64,000 bases of DNA from Parachlorella kessleri (taxonomy: Eukaryota > Chlorophyta > Trebouxiophyceae > Chlorellales > Chlorellaceae), in NCBI GenBank assembly GCA_001598975.1, contig BBXU01001137.1:1-64000 (forward strand), written 5' to 3'. Below are positions 24,401 to 35,802 of this stretch, piece by piece. Both the position numbers and the translations under genes were made by a program. Positions within the stretch are counted from its first letter, which is position 1, and the number at the start of each line of letters is the position of its first letter. Below the pieces are notes generated by a model. That model saw nothing but the letters and a program-made list of their open reading frames with translations. It had not been told where the DNA came from and made no database searches.

Positions 24401-27400
24401 GTCACCGCCCGTGGTCGGGGATCCCAGCATGCCCCAGCGAGTGTAAGCAGCCTTGTAAGATTACTAATGCCTTACTGACCTTGTGCACCAGCTCCCCCTG
24501 GAACATGTGCCGCATCGTGGCCAGCGTGCCCCGCCTGCCGCCCTCCCCCTCGTCGCTCTCCTCCCGGCCTGGTGCCACCAGCGGCACGTCCTGCTCAATC
24601 TGCAGGCACCGACACTACTGTCAGTGGCACATGTGCCATGCCGTCGCACCGACGCACCTGGAATCCTAGGAAGCGACCCAGGGATGCCCACACCCACCCA
24701 GCCACCCACATACACCTAGACAGAAGGTCTGCAAACATGGTCTACTCACACCTGCAAACAGTTTGACTTCACTTCATGTGCACTGAACGGGAACCAATGC
24801 GGCTTGTTTCCTGCACTAGCCATGCAGTGCCAGCGAGCGAAATTCCAGGGAGCCTTGTTACAACCAGCACGAACACTTTGCAGACCTCAACAAGCTCGCT
24901 CTGTGCACCACGTGCAAGGCGCGACCTAGCGGTCTCACCTCTGCCATGAGGGTGTCGGCCACCGCTGCCGCCCGCTCCTCATCATTCTCTGGCACCCCGC
25001 CGGCTCCAGCCAGCATCCCTGGCATTGCCTCACTCCCTGCTGTCCCAAGGGTTCCTCCAGGATCGCGCTCAGCATGAGTTGCACCACCCGCCGCCCCACC
25101 TGCCCCCAAGGCACCCGCCTCCGCGGCCGCACCCCCCGCAGGTGCCTCCACAGGGCCGCTACCCCGCTTGGCGCGGTGGCGGGACCTGCATTTGCTTTGC
25201 CTACGGCCGTTGCTGCCGCTGCGCTTGCTGCCACTGGCACCGCCACTGCCATTGCTGCTGCCGCCGCCGCCAGCACGCGTGACCTGCCCCGCCGCAGCTG
25301 CACCCGCTGCGCGCGCCGGCGGCGCTGGCTGCTGGACAGCAGCAGCCCTGCCTGCTGGGTCGGCTGGACCGGCTGTCAGCACAGCGGCCGGGTCGGGGTC
25401 AGGGCTGCCAGGGCCCTCAGCAGCAGCGGCAGCGGTGGGCCCCTGGTGGGGCTGGAAGGGGAAGACGAGTGCCTGCTGGAGCTGGTCTGCCACCACAAAG
25501 CTCCACAGGTTGGGAGCATCCCTGTGCACACTGCACACGGGGGCTTTAGCTTTTGCAGCGACACTCACTGGCGATCTACTGTGCAGACGCCCCTCCTGAA
25601 TATCTAGTGGTATTGGCAGGTTGAGCCAGTTCCCGCACTGGCATCTCCCATCTATCAGTTTTATCGACTCTAGTCTAGCAGCATACGGCCACCCGTCCCA
25701 GCTCCCATTTGCTGTTTGTTAATGCAAGGCGGGCATCAGGCGTGCCACACTGCCAGGAGCACTGGCCAACCAGGCGAGCATCAGCATTTATACCCGGGCT
25801 AGCGCCTCCTGTCCGGTCGCCTATTTGCCACCGTGCAAGAGCCGTGTTCAGGGCCGTCTAAACTTTCACCCTTCAGCTATTGGGAGGATGGACGGGAGGA
25901 TTGGGAGGATGCATCAGATGGCCCATCTTCCTGCCACATCACGGTTCCTCCATCCAGGCTTCACCGCCCCAGCCCCGCACCCTCCCCCCATTGCCGCTTG
26001 CCTGCTCTTGGTGTCATGCCCCTCATCTAGCAGGTGGTCCATCCTCCTGTCGCTGGTCCCCACCCCGTGGTATTTGTAGCAGTAGGGGCTGGCTAGGCGC
26101 TCTCCCAGCCAGCGGGCAACAGGCACCGTCACGGCGTTGCCTGCAGGGGTTCCGATGCGGAAGCAGGAAACACGTCATGCTTCTCCAGTCCATACTGATT
26201 ACAGGGTGTACACATTGGGGGTGCACACAATCGTCTTGCGGTGGCACGGCCAGCAAAATATGAGGTGGGGAGCACCAGAGGAGAGACGACATGAGCATAC
26301 ATGTTTCAGGATGCACACACCCAAATTGACGATTTGAACGGCACCCCCGCCTGTGCGCAGAGGGCTGCCGAGACGCTGCAATGAGAGTAGTTGCCAGGGC
26401 CGGCCTGGCCACCTACCCACCTAGCAAATCCCAGCGCTTGGACGCTGCCAGCTCCGTTTCGTTGTCCTGCAGAGATCTCCCAGTCTTTATCCACTCACTG
26501 ACTATTGGGCTGACATGCGGCGCCAGGCATGGAGGAAAAGGAGGAGGAGGAGGAAGAGCCCCTGCAACTGCTGTCACAGCCAACTAGTGCCGGCGTGTGC
26601 ATCTACACCTCAGCACGACATGCACACCCCAGTCATCTCGTCAGCAAACACTGGGACCCAAGCCTCCCGAACGGCGCTAGGCAGTGGCCCTGGCACTCTA
26701 GGTTGGACCATTTTGAAAACACACAAGCCCAGCCGACATCCGGTCATGGGCGGCTGGACATCTTACCTTCACTCGGACGCTGCGGTGTGACCCGATGCCG
26801 GGCTGCTGAAGGGGCCAGCAGGGGGCAGTGTACCCCTCCGGGAAGCCCTGCGGTAGGCCAGCCACTTCTGAGGTCTCAGAGCCAGTTCACATCCGGGGCA
26901 ATCTACCAGGCGGTATCAGATTCGATGTGCAAAGGGAATCTTGTGAAGCCATGCGGCAGGCAAGCCACTCAGGAGGTTCTCGAGCCCGTTCACATCCCAG
27001 TCAGTCTGCCAAGGGTATCAGGTCCCCTGCAAAGGGAATCTTTTCAAGTCCTGGGTAGTCCAGCCAGCCATGGCTGGGGCAGTCCTCTATGCTGGGCACT
27101 GCTGCAAAGGTGAACAGGGCCGCAGGGCAGGTAGGGCTAAGAGGCGGACCAGGACAGGGGGCAGCCTGGGTAGCCAGCCAGCCAGCCAGCCAGGGAAGAT
27201 AAGTTTCCATGTAGTATAGGAGGCATGCCAGGCCTACAGGTAACACATGGGGAGGGGATAGCCAGCCAGCCAGGCAGCCAGCCCACGAGCGCTCCAGCTC
27301 CTGAACCACCCACCCGCAACTCGCCCTCCGCAAGCCCCAGCAAAAGATGCGAAGGTCTGCCCCCGCCGGCCTCCTCCTGCTGTCACACTGCAGGGAGGCC

Positions 27401-30400
27401 CCTCCCCCTTTCCCAGGCATGCCACGAGCTAGTCAACCACCACCACCGCCAGCAGCAACCCCCCCGGGTGCCCAGGAGCAGGCAGGCAGGCAGGCAGGCT
27501 CACCTGCAGGCGCTCCGCGTCCTCGATGCGCAGCATGCCGCTCTGCCCGGACGACAGTAGCAGCAGCATGCGGTCGTTGCTGGTGGTGAAGGTCGGCACC
27601 ACGTCCTCACCCGCCTGGCTCCTGCACATGAGCAGGGGGTCACAGGTGGTAGTGGAACATGTGGTGAACGAGGGGGGACTGTGGAGGGCGCAGGTAGGCT
27701 TCATCCTTAATCAAAACTTGTGGCGACACGTCGATGGTGTTTGTCATGCTCCTTGTGGTCTTCTCCATCCCCATGCAGCAGCAGATTGCCCCCGTTGATG
27801 TCAGTATGGTGCTCAGGGTCGTGCTACACTGGGCCGAGGTCAGGTTGTATGCCTGGATGCCCGACTATGTGTGCCAGCCAGGGAGCACATTTCTATGTCC
27901 CAGCCAGCCAGCCTGCCAGCCAGTCCTGAACTCACATTGTGACCCCGGCAGTGTACCGGCACCAAGGCTTTGAAGAAGACCCATGCAACAGCCGCCCACT
28001 CCCCGCTCCCTGGCAGCGCCCCTGGCCTGCCTGGCTCTCCACCCACTCACTGCGCGTTGCCCAGGTCCAGTGCGTACGACACCTCGTCCCGGTCAGCCTG
28101 AGTCAGCAGGTGGCTGACGTGGCAGTGGTAGCACCGCGCCCCCTCAAACAGCCGCGTGCATGACCCCGGGCACCTCTGCGACCCCTGGGTGAGCAGCACA
28201 TCCCTGGCATCGCCGTGGAGGGATGCCAGGATGAACACACGCTTGCGCCGGTTGGGCAGCCCAAAGCCTGAAGGCAGCGCGGGTGGCAGGCTCACAGACA
28301 CGACTTGCATGTTTTCCAATATTTGAGGACAAGATACCAGGGCCAGAGTTGTTTGTTCTTCCCCTTTTTGTGGGGCCTGTCAAGCAACAACGGCCAAGGT
28401 CACCAGACGGTCACGCTGCCTGGGCAGGCCAAACCCTGAAGGCAGTGGCAGGCATCCAAGTGGCTGCCCCAATTGAAGGCGACGCTGTGATAAACACCCC
28501 CCACGGCAGCCAATTTCCCTGGAAAATGAGCTTGCGGGGAGGGCACCAGGGCGCGGACGCACGCACACAGCTGCAGTGATGGTGGCGGGGGCAGGCCGTA
28601 GCCTGCCCAGTTGGGCAGCATGCAGGGCAGGCCCAGGATGAGGCAGATAGAGGCTCCTCACTGCCTGGCCACCTGGCAAGACAGAGAGCAGGAAAACCAA
28701 ATGGCAGCACTTCTATTTGAGATCAGGAGGTGCCGCCCAGCGTGGGACGCCCCAGCTGGTGGGCCCGATACTGACTAACCTGCCGAGGCAACCACCCTCC
28801 TGGCACTGACTGACCTGCCGAGTTGACCACCCGCCAGGCCACGCTGCCGTAGCCCAACTCCTGTAGCTGGCGCACCACATACTGCATCACAGGGGGCTCC
28901 CCGCCATGCCGGTCCAGGAGTGCCTCCACCTGCACAACCGTCTGAATACGTCACAACCAGCACAGAACATGTGTGCAGGCATGCGTGTGTGTGTGGTGGG
29001 GGGGGGGCAGGGGGGTTCCCCAAATCGTGCTGGTCCCAGTTGGCCTAAACATGACAATGGGCCATACATTTCACTGACATTGAGGCAGCTGGTTCCAACT
29101 TGCAGCTCTGCCCTCCGCTGCCTCCTGTAAGCTTATGCCAGTCCCTCCTAATTGCAGGCCTGGTGACCCACAGGCATCGCAGAAAGCTGCACCGAAGCAC
29201 GGCCATCACTATCGTCCTGGCTCCTGCCATACAACACTGTACCGCCATGTACTTACATTCTCCAGGAGCACCCAAGGCACAGCCGTGCCCGCCTCCTTGG
29301 CCTCACGCAGCAGGCGAAACACGTGCCGCACCAGACCCGTGCTCTGCAAGAGAAGGCACACATGGCGATCCGCTTTGGGCAACCTGTCCCGGCTATATTT
29401 TTTAGTACAAGCCAGGTTAGCGTGCGAAGGGGCCAGGCTTGGCGACAAAGAAAGCAGAAGTAGAGAAACAAGAGCCCCCCGACAGTCTTGGTAAGGAGCC
29501 AGGCAGTCAGGCCTGACAGGGCAGTTGAAGTCAAACCAATGCGAAACTGAAAGCGCATGAGCTCCCTTGGGCAGGCTGCCTAGCAATTGCAGGGTACAGA
29601 AGTGGGTGCCGGGGGCCTCCAGGCGGCGCCTAAGCTAACCTGGCCATCAAGCCCCCGGCGCAGGCCCGCCCTGCTGACGTCGATGCATGGGAAGCCCGCT
29701 ATAAGGAGCTCAGTCGCCTGCATGCATTAAGCTGGCTGCCAGGTGATGGGTGCTTAGCTGCTGCGAGGGAGACTCTCTGTCGATTGCCACTTATGCTGGG
29801 AAAGGGTGTGGTAAGGGGCACGTCCGGCACTCGCTTCAAGTCGCAGGCAGCTCGCAGGCAGCTTGCACCGCCATAGTCTAGAACTGTGTGCAGGGAACAC
29901 TCGTGCTTGGCCGAACTGCTTGCTTACACTGGGGAGGCTTGCCAGGCTGCAAACGTCCTCCACCACCCTTGTGCCTGGGAACGCAGCTCGTAGCACCTAC
30001 ACCCAGATAAGCGTTATCAAGCAGGCAGTGGCTTGATAGATACAGGGCCTTCCTCCAGCGCTGAGGAGTCACACCATCGCTGTGTTTGCGGGGTCCCCTC
30101 GGCATCGGTATCTGTAGCTCTTGCAGTTGGGCCTTTGTCGTGCTGTCCTCTAGCATGCTGCTGTCGTCCACATTACAGATGCCTGGTGGGTCACCGGACA
30201 AGTCGAGTCTATCTTACCTGTCTTGCTCCTGGGTCACTGTCACAGAAGAGCAGGGGCTCGTGGCCGGCCTGAAGAAAAGGGCAAGGGACGCCACCAGCCT
30301 GCTCAGCGTACATGTGGTGAACAAGTGCAACCCCACCGCCCCAGTGCTGCTTGCCTGCCACTGCCGTGACAATGAACAATGGCAGGACTTGCCACTCTGA

Positions 30401-30570
30401 TGACATGTGATGAGCAGTTATGATGCTAGGGCAGAAAGGCTGTATTCCCACCTCTTGAAGTCTGATCTTTATCACTGGATTCTAATCACAGTCAAAAAAC
30501 CCACCAGGTGTATCCCCAAGTCCAACCCTCCAGCCCCTGAGAAGAGGCTGGTGACCTTGAGACGCACCAT
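16788..30570 (-). CDS. DNA (cytosine-5) methyltransferase with C-terminal PWWP, CXXC and Tudor-like modules
   Basis: Roughly 27 exons, about 1,570 residues. Catalytic exons: 30505-30570, 30218-30268, 29928-29996, 29640-29717, 29257-29343, 28815-28929, 28051-28267, 27504-27621, 26767-26847, 26421-26466 and 26002-26140. They carry every C5-MTase hallmark in order: FSGAGGLDLG (motif I), AGFPCIDVSRAG with the catalytic Cys near residue 73 (IV), WVLLENV (VI), FGLPNRRKRVFILAS (VIII), ERLQGFPEGY (IX) and GNAVTVPVARWLGERL (X). C-terminal exons: 24939-25521, 24480-24599, 24379-24451, 23934-24031, 23449-23576, an uncertain 23.1-23.25 kb part, 22560-22674, 21946-22078, 21538-21632, 21029-21139, 20705-20779, 20357-20503, 19747-19818, 19319-19428, 18783-18957 and 16788-18263. 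These encode a PWWP-like fold (GGLVWAED then WWPAEVLDP), a CXXC-like finger (CGTCRTCMNK then RRYECLTQR), a Tudor-like fold (GARVSVWWDGDQTSYEG then VCYDDGEV) and a low-complexity tail. Splicing at 23.1-23.6 kb and the 24452-24479 join are uncertain. Two separate genes remain possible, but phases allow one. Confidence 0.85.
20199..20245. repeat. (CAGG)n tetranucleotide repeat
   Basis: About eleven CAGG units in an intron of the methyltransferase gene. Shorter CAGG runs occur at about 27481-27500 and 33811-33830. Confidence 0.9.
21456..21486. repeat. (CAG)n trinucleotide repeat
   Basis: About ten CAG units in the methyltransferase intron between the exons at 21538-21632 and 21029-21139. Not predicted to be translated. 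Confidence 0.85.
26850..27062. repeat. Tandem duplication next to methyltransferase exon 9
   Basis: Two units of about 100 bases (starting near 26850 and 26953) plus the start of a third (near 27046). Shared blocks include GAAGCC, CCACT, GTTCACATCC and TGCAAAGGGAATCTT. The unit includes the 3' splice site and first bases of exon 9: on the - strand copy 1 reads CCGCAG before GGCTTC, whereas copy 2 reads CCGCAT before GGCTTC. Confidence 0.8.
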
Positions 30571-30643
30571 TGCCGCTTGCTACCCTGGGCAATGGCTAAT
30601 CCACATCATCTACTTCTGAATTGCAGGGCCTGCAGCGCCTGCC
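30571..30643. promoter_or_regulatory. Compact bidirectional promoter
   Basis: Only 73 bases separate the start codon of the methyltransferase (30570, - strand) from that of the unrecognised protein (30644, + strand). Both frames have strong support, so both transcripts must start within or very near this interval, unless an upstream noncoding exon exists; TTGCAG at 30621-30626 could be a 3' splice site for one on the + strand. Confidence 0.6.
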
Positions 30644-33600
30644 ATGTTACCTCCAGTGCCGGTTTCGGCACCAACCTCGACACATGCGGCGCCTGCTGTG
30701 CACTCTTGGAGTGAAAGTAGCATCCCACCGAGCTCACAGAAAAGTGTTTATTGCTATGAAGATTTCTTATCTCGCGCCCGCGCCGTGTTTGGAACTACAG
30801 TGTTACTCTGCCTCCTGATGTGTTACTGACTTCAGCTGACAGAGGGCGAGTGCTGTACCCTCTAATGTTTCAGGCCATCATAAGCGTTCGAGCGCAGAGT
30901 GTAAGACCGTGGCATGCATGGCAGGTCCGGTGTTTAGCGAGGGCTCAGCCCAGCAGGAGGCGGTCTGATCGGCTTAGGCAGGCCCCCAGGCCAACCCTAG
31001 ACCGGGAAGAGAGGCTGCGCAGGCTGCAGCAGGAGCAGGAAGAGGTCAGGGGTTCACCAGTGTGTCCTGCACCAGACACTGATACCCTTGTGCTCAACTG
31101 GGGAACTGCGGCTGTGCTGGTACATACTCTCCACAGCGAGCATTTACAAGGTCTCCACGGCCTGGACATTGAGAAACGGGCATACGACTCGCTGCGCTGC
31201 AGAATGAGAGTGCTGCTGGGCTAGCAGCCGCAGAGGAGTTCCTTCTAGGCAAGGAGGAGCTAGACGAAGAAGAGCAGCAGGAAGAGGGAGGACAACAGCA
31301 GCCACAACAGCGACCAGGCGCAATAGCGGCACCTCCGAACCCAACAGAGCAGCCAGAGGCCACCGCACTGAATCTCATCCGAAGGCAGCCAGCACAGCCA
31401 GCCAGAGAACCTGGGCCAGATCCCGTCGCATACCTGGGCCCGCCCCCACCAGGTGTGCTGCGTGCGCGGCGGCCCGCACAGCCACAGCAGCAGCCGCAGC
31501 AGGAAGGGCAGCGGCAGCGCGCTGCCGGAGAGCAGTTTTCACAGCACCAGCAGCCACAGCAGGCGCAGGGACGGCCGCAGCAGGCTCAGCAGGGCAGCAG
31601 GGAGCTTGTGGAGGCGGACGAAATCCACGAGCCAACCTCGTCAGCAGTGCTGGATGAGCTGGTAGATGACGAGGACGACCCAGCGCTGCGCAGGTATCTG
31701 GTTTACGGCGGATCCGATGCTGCGGGTGGTCGGTTGGGTCTGCCCGCAGGTCTGGGGTGAAAGGCAGAAGGGATGCAGCCGCTGAAGCTAGCACGAGGTG
31801 GGAGCGTTGGGTAGCCGGAGCAGGCTCGAGAGGGTGACATTGAAGCCAGAGACGGGGTTCTGGTCTGCCTTGTGACGGCTGTTGACAAAGGGAATGGTTG
31901 CAGGGCAGTGCCAAGCGCCCATTGGCCGCACCAGTCACGGTTGGACCGCCTCCGTTGTGCCAACCAACGTGTGCAGGAAGTCCCAGCTGCTGATGGACAT
32001 CATGGACTCGGGCGAGCAGGTGGAGGAGCGGATACAGCAGCACCAGGATGACATAGACGGGGACATGCTGCAGGTGAGTTCCTAGGTGCCTGTGGCGGCC
32101 CGCTACGGGCAAGGAAGTCCGTTTGGGGTTGGTTGCGGTTACGGTGGTGGCAGTATGTGTGTGTGGCAGGTTGAGAGTGTCCATCATTTGGCTGCTGGGA
32201 GGCACGGCCTGGGACTGGCACTCTCCCTCTGTCCAGGGCGGTCGGTGCCAGCTGGCTTTGTCATGTGCAAGGCGTGTGCACTGCTGTGCCAGGGCTGTGA
32301 TCAATGATGGCTTGCCAACACAGCAGCGCCTGGCGGAGGTTTAAGGTGGCTGTACCACCCTGCTGCCTGCTTACCACAACCCTTTAGTCAGTGTGCCCCC
32401 AGCTCTACCCGAATGCCCTTTCGGCCACCGTATTCAACCATTACCCCAATGATTAGCATGTGGGGCGTTAAGTGACAGGGGCCCTGTGCGCCCCCGTGTG
32501 TTTGAGTGCAGCTGTTGACCAAGCGCATAGAGCTGGCATCGGCCCTGCAGCAGAACGAGGCCGTGGAGGGGCTGCAGCTGCTGTACAGGCGGTGAGTGAT
32601 GCCACGAGCCATTTGTGGACCATCGACTCTTCACGTGGGTGCTGCAGCGTTGTGCACCATGGTCTATCCAAGCCAAAGTGCAGCCGAGCACATCTGTCTC
32701 CTCTGGGCTCCTTGCAACTCCAGTGTGTGGCAAGGTTGGAAACCTAATGCTGTGCCCAAGCATGACATTGGCACACCTTGGAGTCCAAGATAGCACCATC
32801 GGAATGGCTTCATCAAACCTTTGTGGCCCTTGCTGTTCTTGCACCTCTTTCCACCCAAGACCCCTAGTCGCCCCCCAAACTAGTTAAAAGGCCCTGCGGA
32901 GCGGTAGAGCAGCAGGCTTGGGAGTGCTTGAAAAGCTCACCGTTCTCATTGCGCCACCCTGCTCCCCCCCAGGCTGAAAGCTGAGGTGGACCGGAAGGCT
33001 GCCACGCCCGCAATGCGCCTGCTTGATGACCTCCTCAACATCCTGGACCCCTCCACCGAGGACAGCTCCCCTGTGGATGCCGACTCAGACCAGGCCGATG
33101 ACGTCCCTGGGATGGCAGCCAGCGCAGAAACAGGGGGCGGCCGTGGCGGCGGCGGCTCGACGGCGGCCGTGCTTCAGGCTGGGGCTCGAGCGATGCTGCA
33201 GCAGCGGGAGGCGAGGCGGCAGCGGGCAGTGACGCGCATGCAGGCCGCGTTTGGGCTGGGGCTGCCGGAGGACGCTGACGTGGTGGCGCTGGCGGCGCAG
33301 CTGGCTGAAGGTGAGGGAGTAATAGGTGGGGTGGGTGATTGTACACCCACCCCACCTAGGGTGGGTGCCGCGCAGTTCTGGTGCGGGTGGGATTGTGGCG
33401 GGGCTTGTTGCGGTGCCAGAGGGTGTTGCGGTGCTGCTGCTGGCGGCACTGCTGGCTAGAATGGAGGGGGCTGGCCTGCTTATCCTAGAAGCTACCAAGG
33501 CTTCCAATGTCCACACTACATGGGTGAGGGACGACTGCGCTCCGACAGCTCCTCAGACTGCCTCGAAACCTCCGCGCCGCATACAGACTGGCCCCTGTGC

Positions 33601-34431
33601 AGGCCTTTTACACTTGTGTCGCATGGGGCTTGCCGCAGGTGGGGAGCAGGTGGCGGAGGGGCTCTTTGGCGAGCCGGTGGACCCGGAGCGCTTCCTGGCT
33701 GAGGTGTCAGAACTCCTTGACCAGGCCGCCGCCCAGCGGGAGCAGGTGAGCTAGTAGGGCTTTCATACCTGTTGCTGGGTGGGCTGGGTGCACCTGCAAG
33801 GGAGCGCCTCGGCAGGCAGGCAGGCAGGCAGGGTCTGTGGTCCGAAGAGGACAGGAGGGGTTGCAGGTGCTTTTCCATGAAATCAGCCCACCCAGCGGGT
33901 GCTGGAATCATGTAAAGGTGCGGTGTACAGTGGATTGCAAGCAAGCTGGCGGGTAGGTTAGGCCGGGGCAGGGCCGGGGCTCCTGAATCAGGTATATGTG
34001 GGTCGCGATGCTTCCATTTCTGCCCGCGCGAATGACTTCGGTGTCACATGGCCGGCCCCTCGGTCCCCTACTAGCCAGCTTTGCCCATCCTGTCCCAAGC
34101 GCATGCACACATGCACTCCCAATGCACACTCCCCAACGCTTGTGCGGCATACTGTCTACAAGCCCGCTGTGCTGGGGGCTACCCTGGCAAGATATCTTTT
34201 TGAAAAATTAATAGTATCAAGAATATTATTATTGAAGTTTCATGACTAATACTGGCGCAGGTGGCTGAGTACCTCGAGTCGCTGGGCCCAGGCAACGACC
34301 TGCACCGGGCGGAAGTGGAGGCAGCACTTGAGCAGCGGGACCAGGCCATGGCCCTTGTGCAACAAGTGCTGGAGCTGGTAGCGGCGTTCACCAGCCGCCA
34401 GCGGCAGCAGCGGCTGCAGGCCTTCATGTGA
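30644..34431 (+). CDS. Unrecognised protein with acidic, Gln-rich and helical regions
   Basis: Eight exons in phase: 30644-30784 (or to 30799), 30874-31044, 31203-31693, 31977-32073, 32512-32591, 32973-33310, 33639-33745 and 34261-34431 (TGA); about 531 residues. Residues 1-90 are rich in Ser, Pro and Arg with few acids and could be an organelle-targeting leader. Next come a charged coiled-coil stretch (EERLRRLQQEQEE), a Glu cluster, a Gln/Pro-rich linker, and then a well-structured helical part: SAVLDELVDDEDDP, LLMDIMDSGEQVEERIQQHQ, LTKRIELASALQQNEAVEGL, RLLDDLLNILDP, DVVALAAQLAEG, and a C-terminal coiled coil. I do not recognise the family. The long helical runs suggest a structural or scaffold protein. 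It shares its promoter with the methyltransferase, which hints at co-expression but does not show function. Confidence 0.8.
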
Positions 34432-35802
34432 CCCCGGCTCGCTCAGGAGGGGGCCGGGTTTCGGGTCCCAGCGGTCAGCTGCGCGCATTTGCGGCGGCGG
34501 GTTGCTTTCACGAGGGAAGATCGGCCTTATACTATGTATACACATTGTTTGCTAACTGACTATAACTATAGCATTCGTTCCCAGACATTCCCAGGGTTTA
34601 GTGGTGGTACAGCTAGCGGTACGATGATGGGCTGCAATGACCGGAGGTCAGTTGGAGCGGGAACAACATTATCGGCAGCTGGCGTGGACTTCTTCACAAG
34701 GATTTTTCGGCCTTCATGAAGCTTCCTGCAGGCTACTCCTGTCCATATGGGGAAACGCTGGAGTGCAAAACGCCGATGGTCAAGCTCGAGGCTGTTACCT
34801 TGTACAAAAGCATGGCACATATCCACGGTATAGCTTGTTGTAACACACCCTAGCTTGCCATACACATTGATCACATAAACCTATGAAGACCTTTTCCCAG
34901 AAACTCTGTGATAAGAGCACCCGAACTCGACATGAGGAGGCATTGTATGACAGAGTCGCCAGGGAGGCTGCGTTGAAAGAAAAGTCTACAAGGAGGAGGC
35001 ATTGCGGATAAAGAAGAAAGGTAAGGCACAAAACACCGCAATGCTTAAGACTCGTGCAGAAAGAAGAGCAGCAGGCATGTCATGACAGTCGTCGCATCAA
35101 AGGGCACACAAGCACACAAAGTAAGGAGAAGCACCTTCGGTATACTCTGCATGCTACTAATCAAAGAAAGAAGAGGCAAGAGAGAGAGTAAGAAGAACCT
35201 TCCAGGCAGTGCAGTACAGGGCAAAGCACCAAGTATTGAGGGCCTGTGTGAAATCCAGGGCAAAAACTAGCACCAGCAACTGTTTTAACTTGGCATACAG
35301 TAGTCAGCAACTCCCTAAACATGTGCATGCTCTACCACAAGACCAGTAAGGACGCAGTAGACATGGTAGCAAGTCTAACAACACACAAAAGTAAGGGAGT
35401 GGCCACACACCATCATACCTACAGGGAGCAAAGCGTAACACATTCACTATGCCTGTGCAGCTGGACAGAACAGAAAGCTGCACCAAGGTCAGTCTTGCCC
35501 CGGCCCATGCGCCTGCAGCATGGGGAGATAGCAGTCCTAGGATGCAAGCTACGAGACGTGGCAAGCAAAGAAAGCAGCTAGCGGCACATACAGCTTGCTA
35601 TATCTGCACCGTCACTCAACACCTGCTGCCACACCCCCCAAGCCACCATGGTAACAGCTTGAGCATGGTGCTGGTGCCCATACGGGCATCTTTTCTGTCG
35701 TGTGCGCACCTTGGTGAGAGGCAGCCACAAAGCCCAGATGAGATCTGTTGGCCCGCGGGTCAAGTGCAGCTCAAGTGCTGCCTTGCAATACCTCCAAACA
35801 CC
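34432..35802. other. Convergent spacer, no gene seen
   Basis: About 1.4 kb between the stop of the unrecognised + strand gene and the proposed stop of the bZIP gene. Lower GC than the surroundings, with no exon chain and no copy of the dispersed repeat. If the bZIP gene has one more exon, it would lie near 35640-35740. Confidence 0.5.

Noticed and set aside
32885..32940. tRNA-like phrase (GCGGTAGAGCAG)
   Set aside because: No acceptor stem or T-arm could be paired around it; it lies in an intron of the unrecognised + strand gene.
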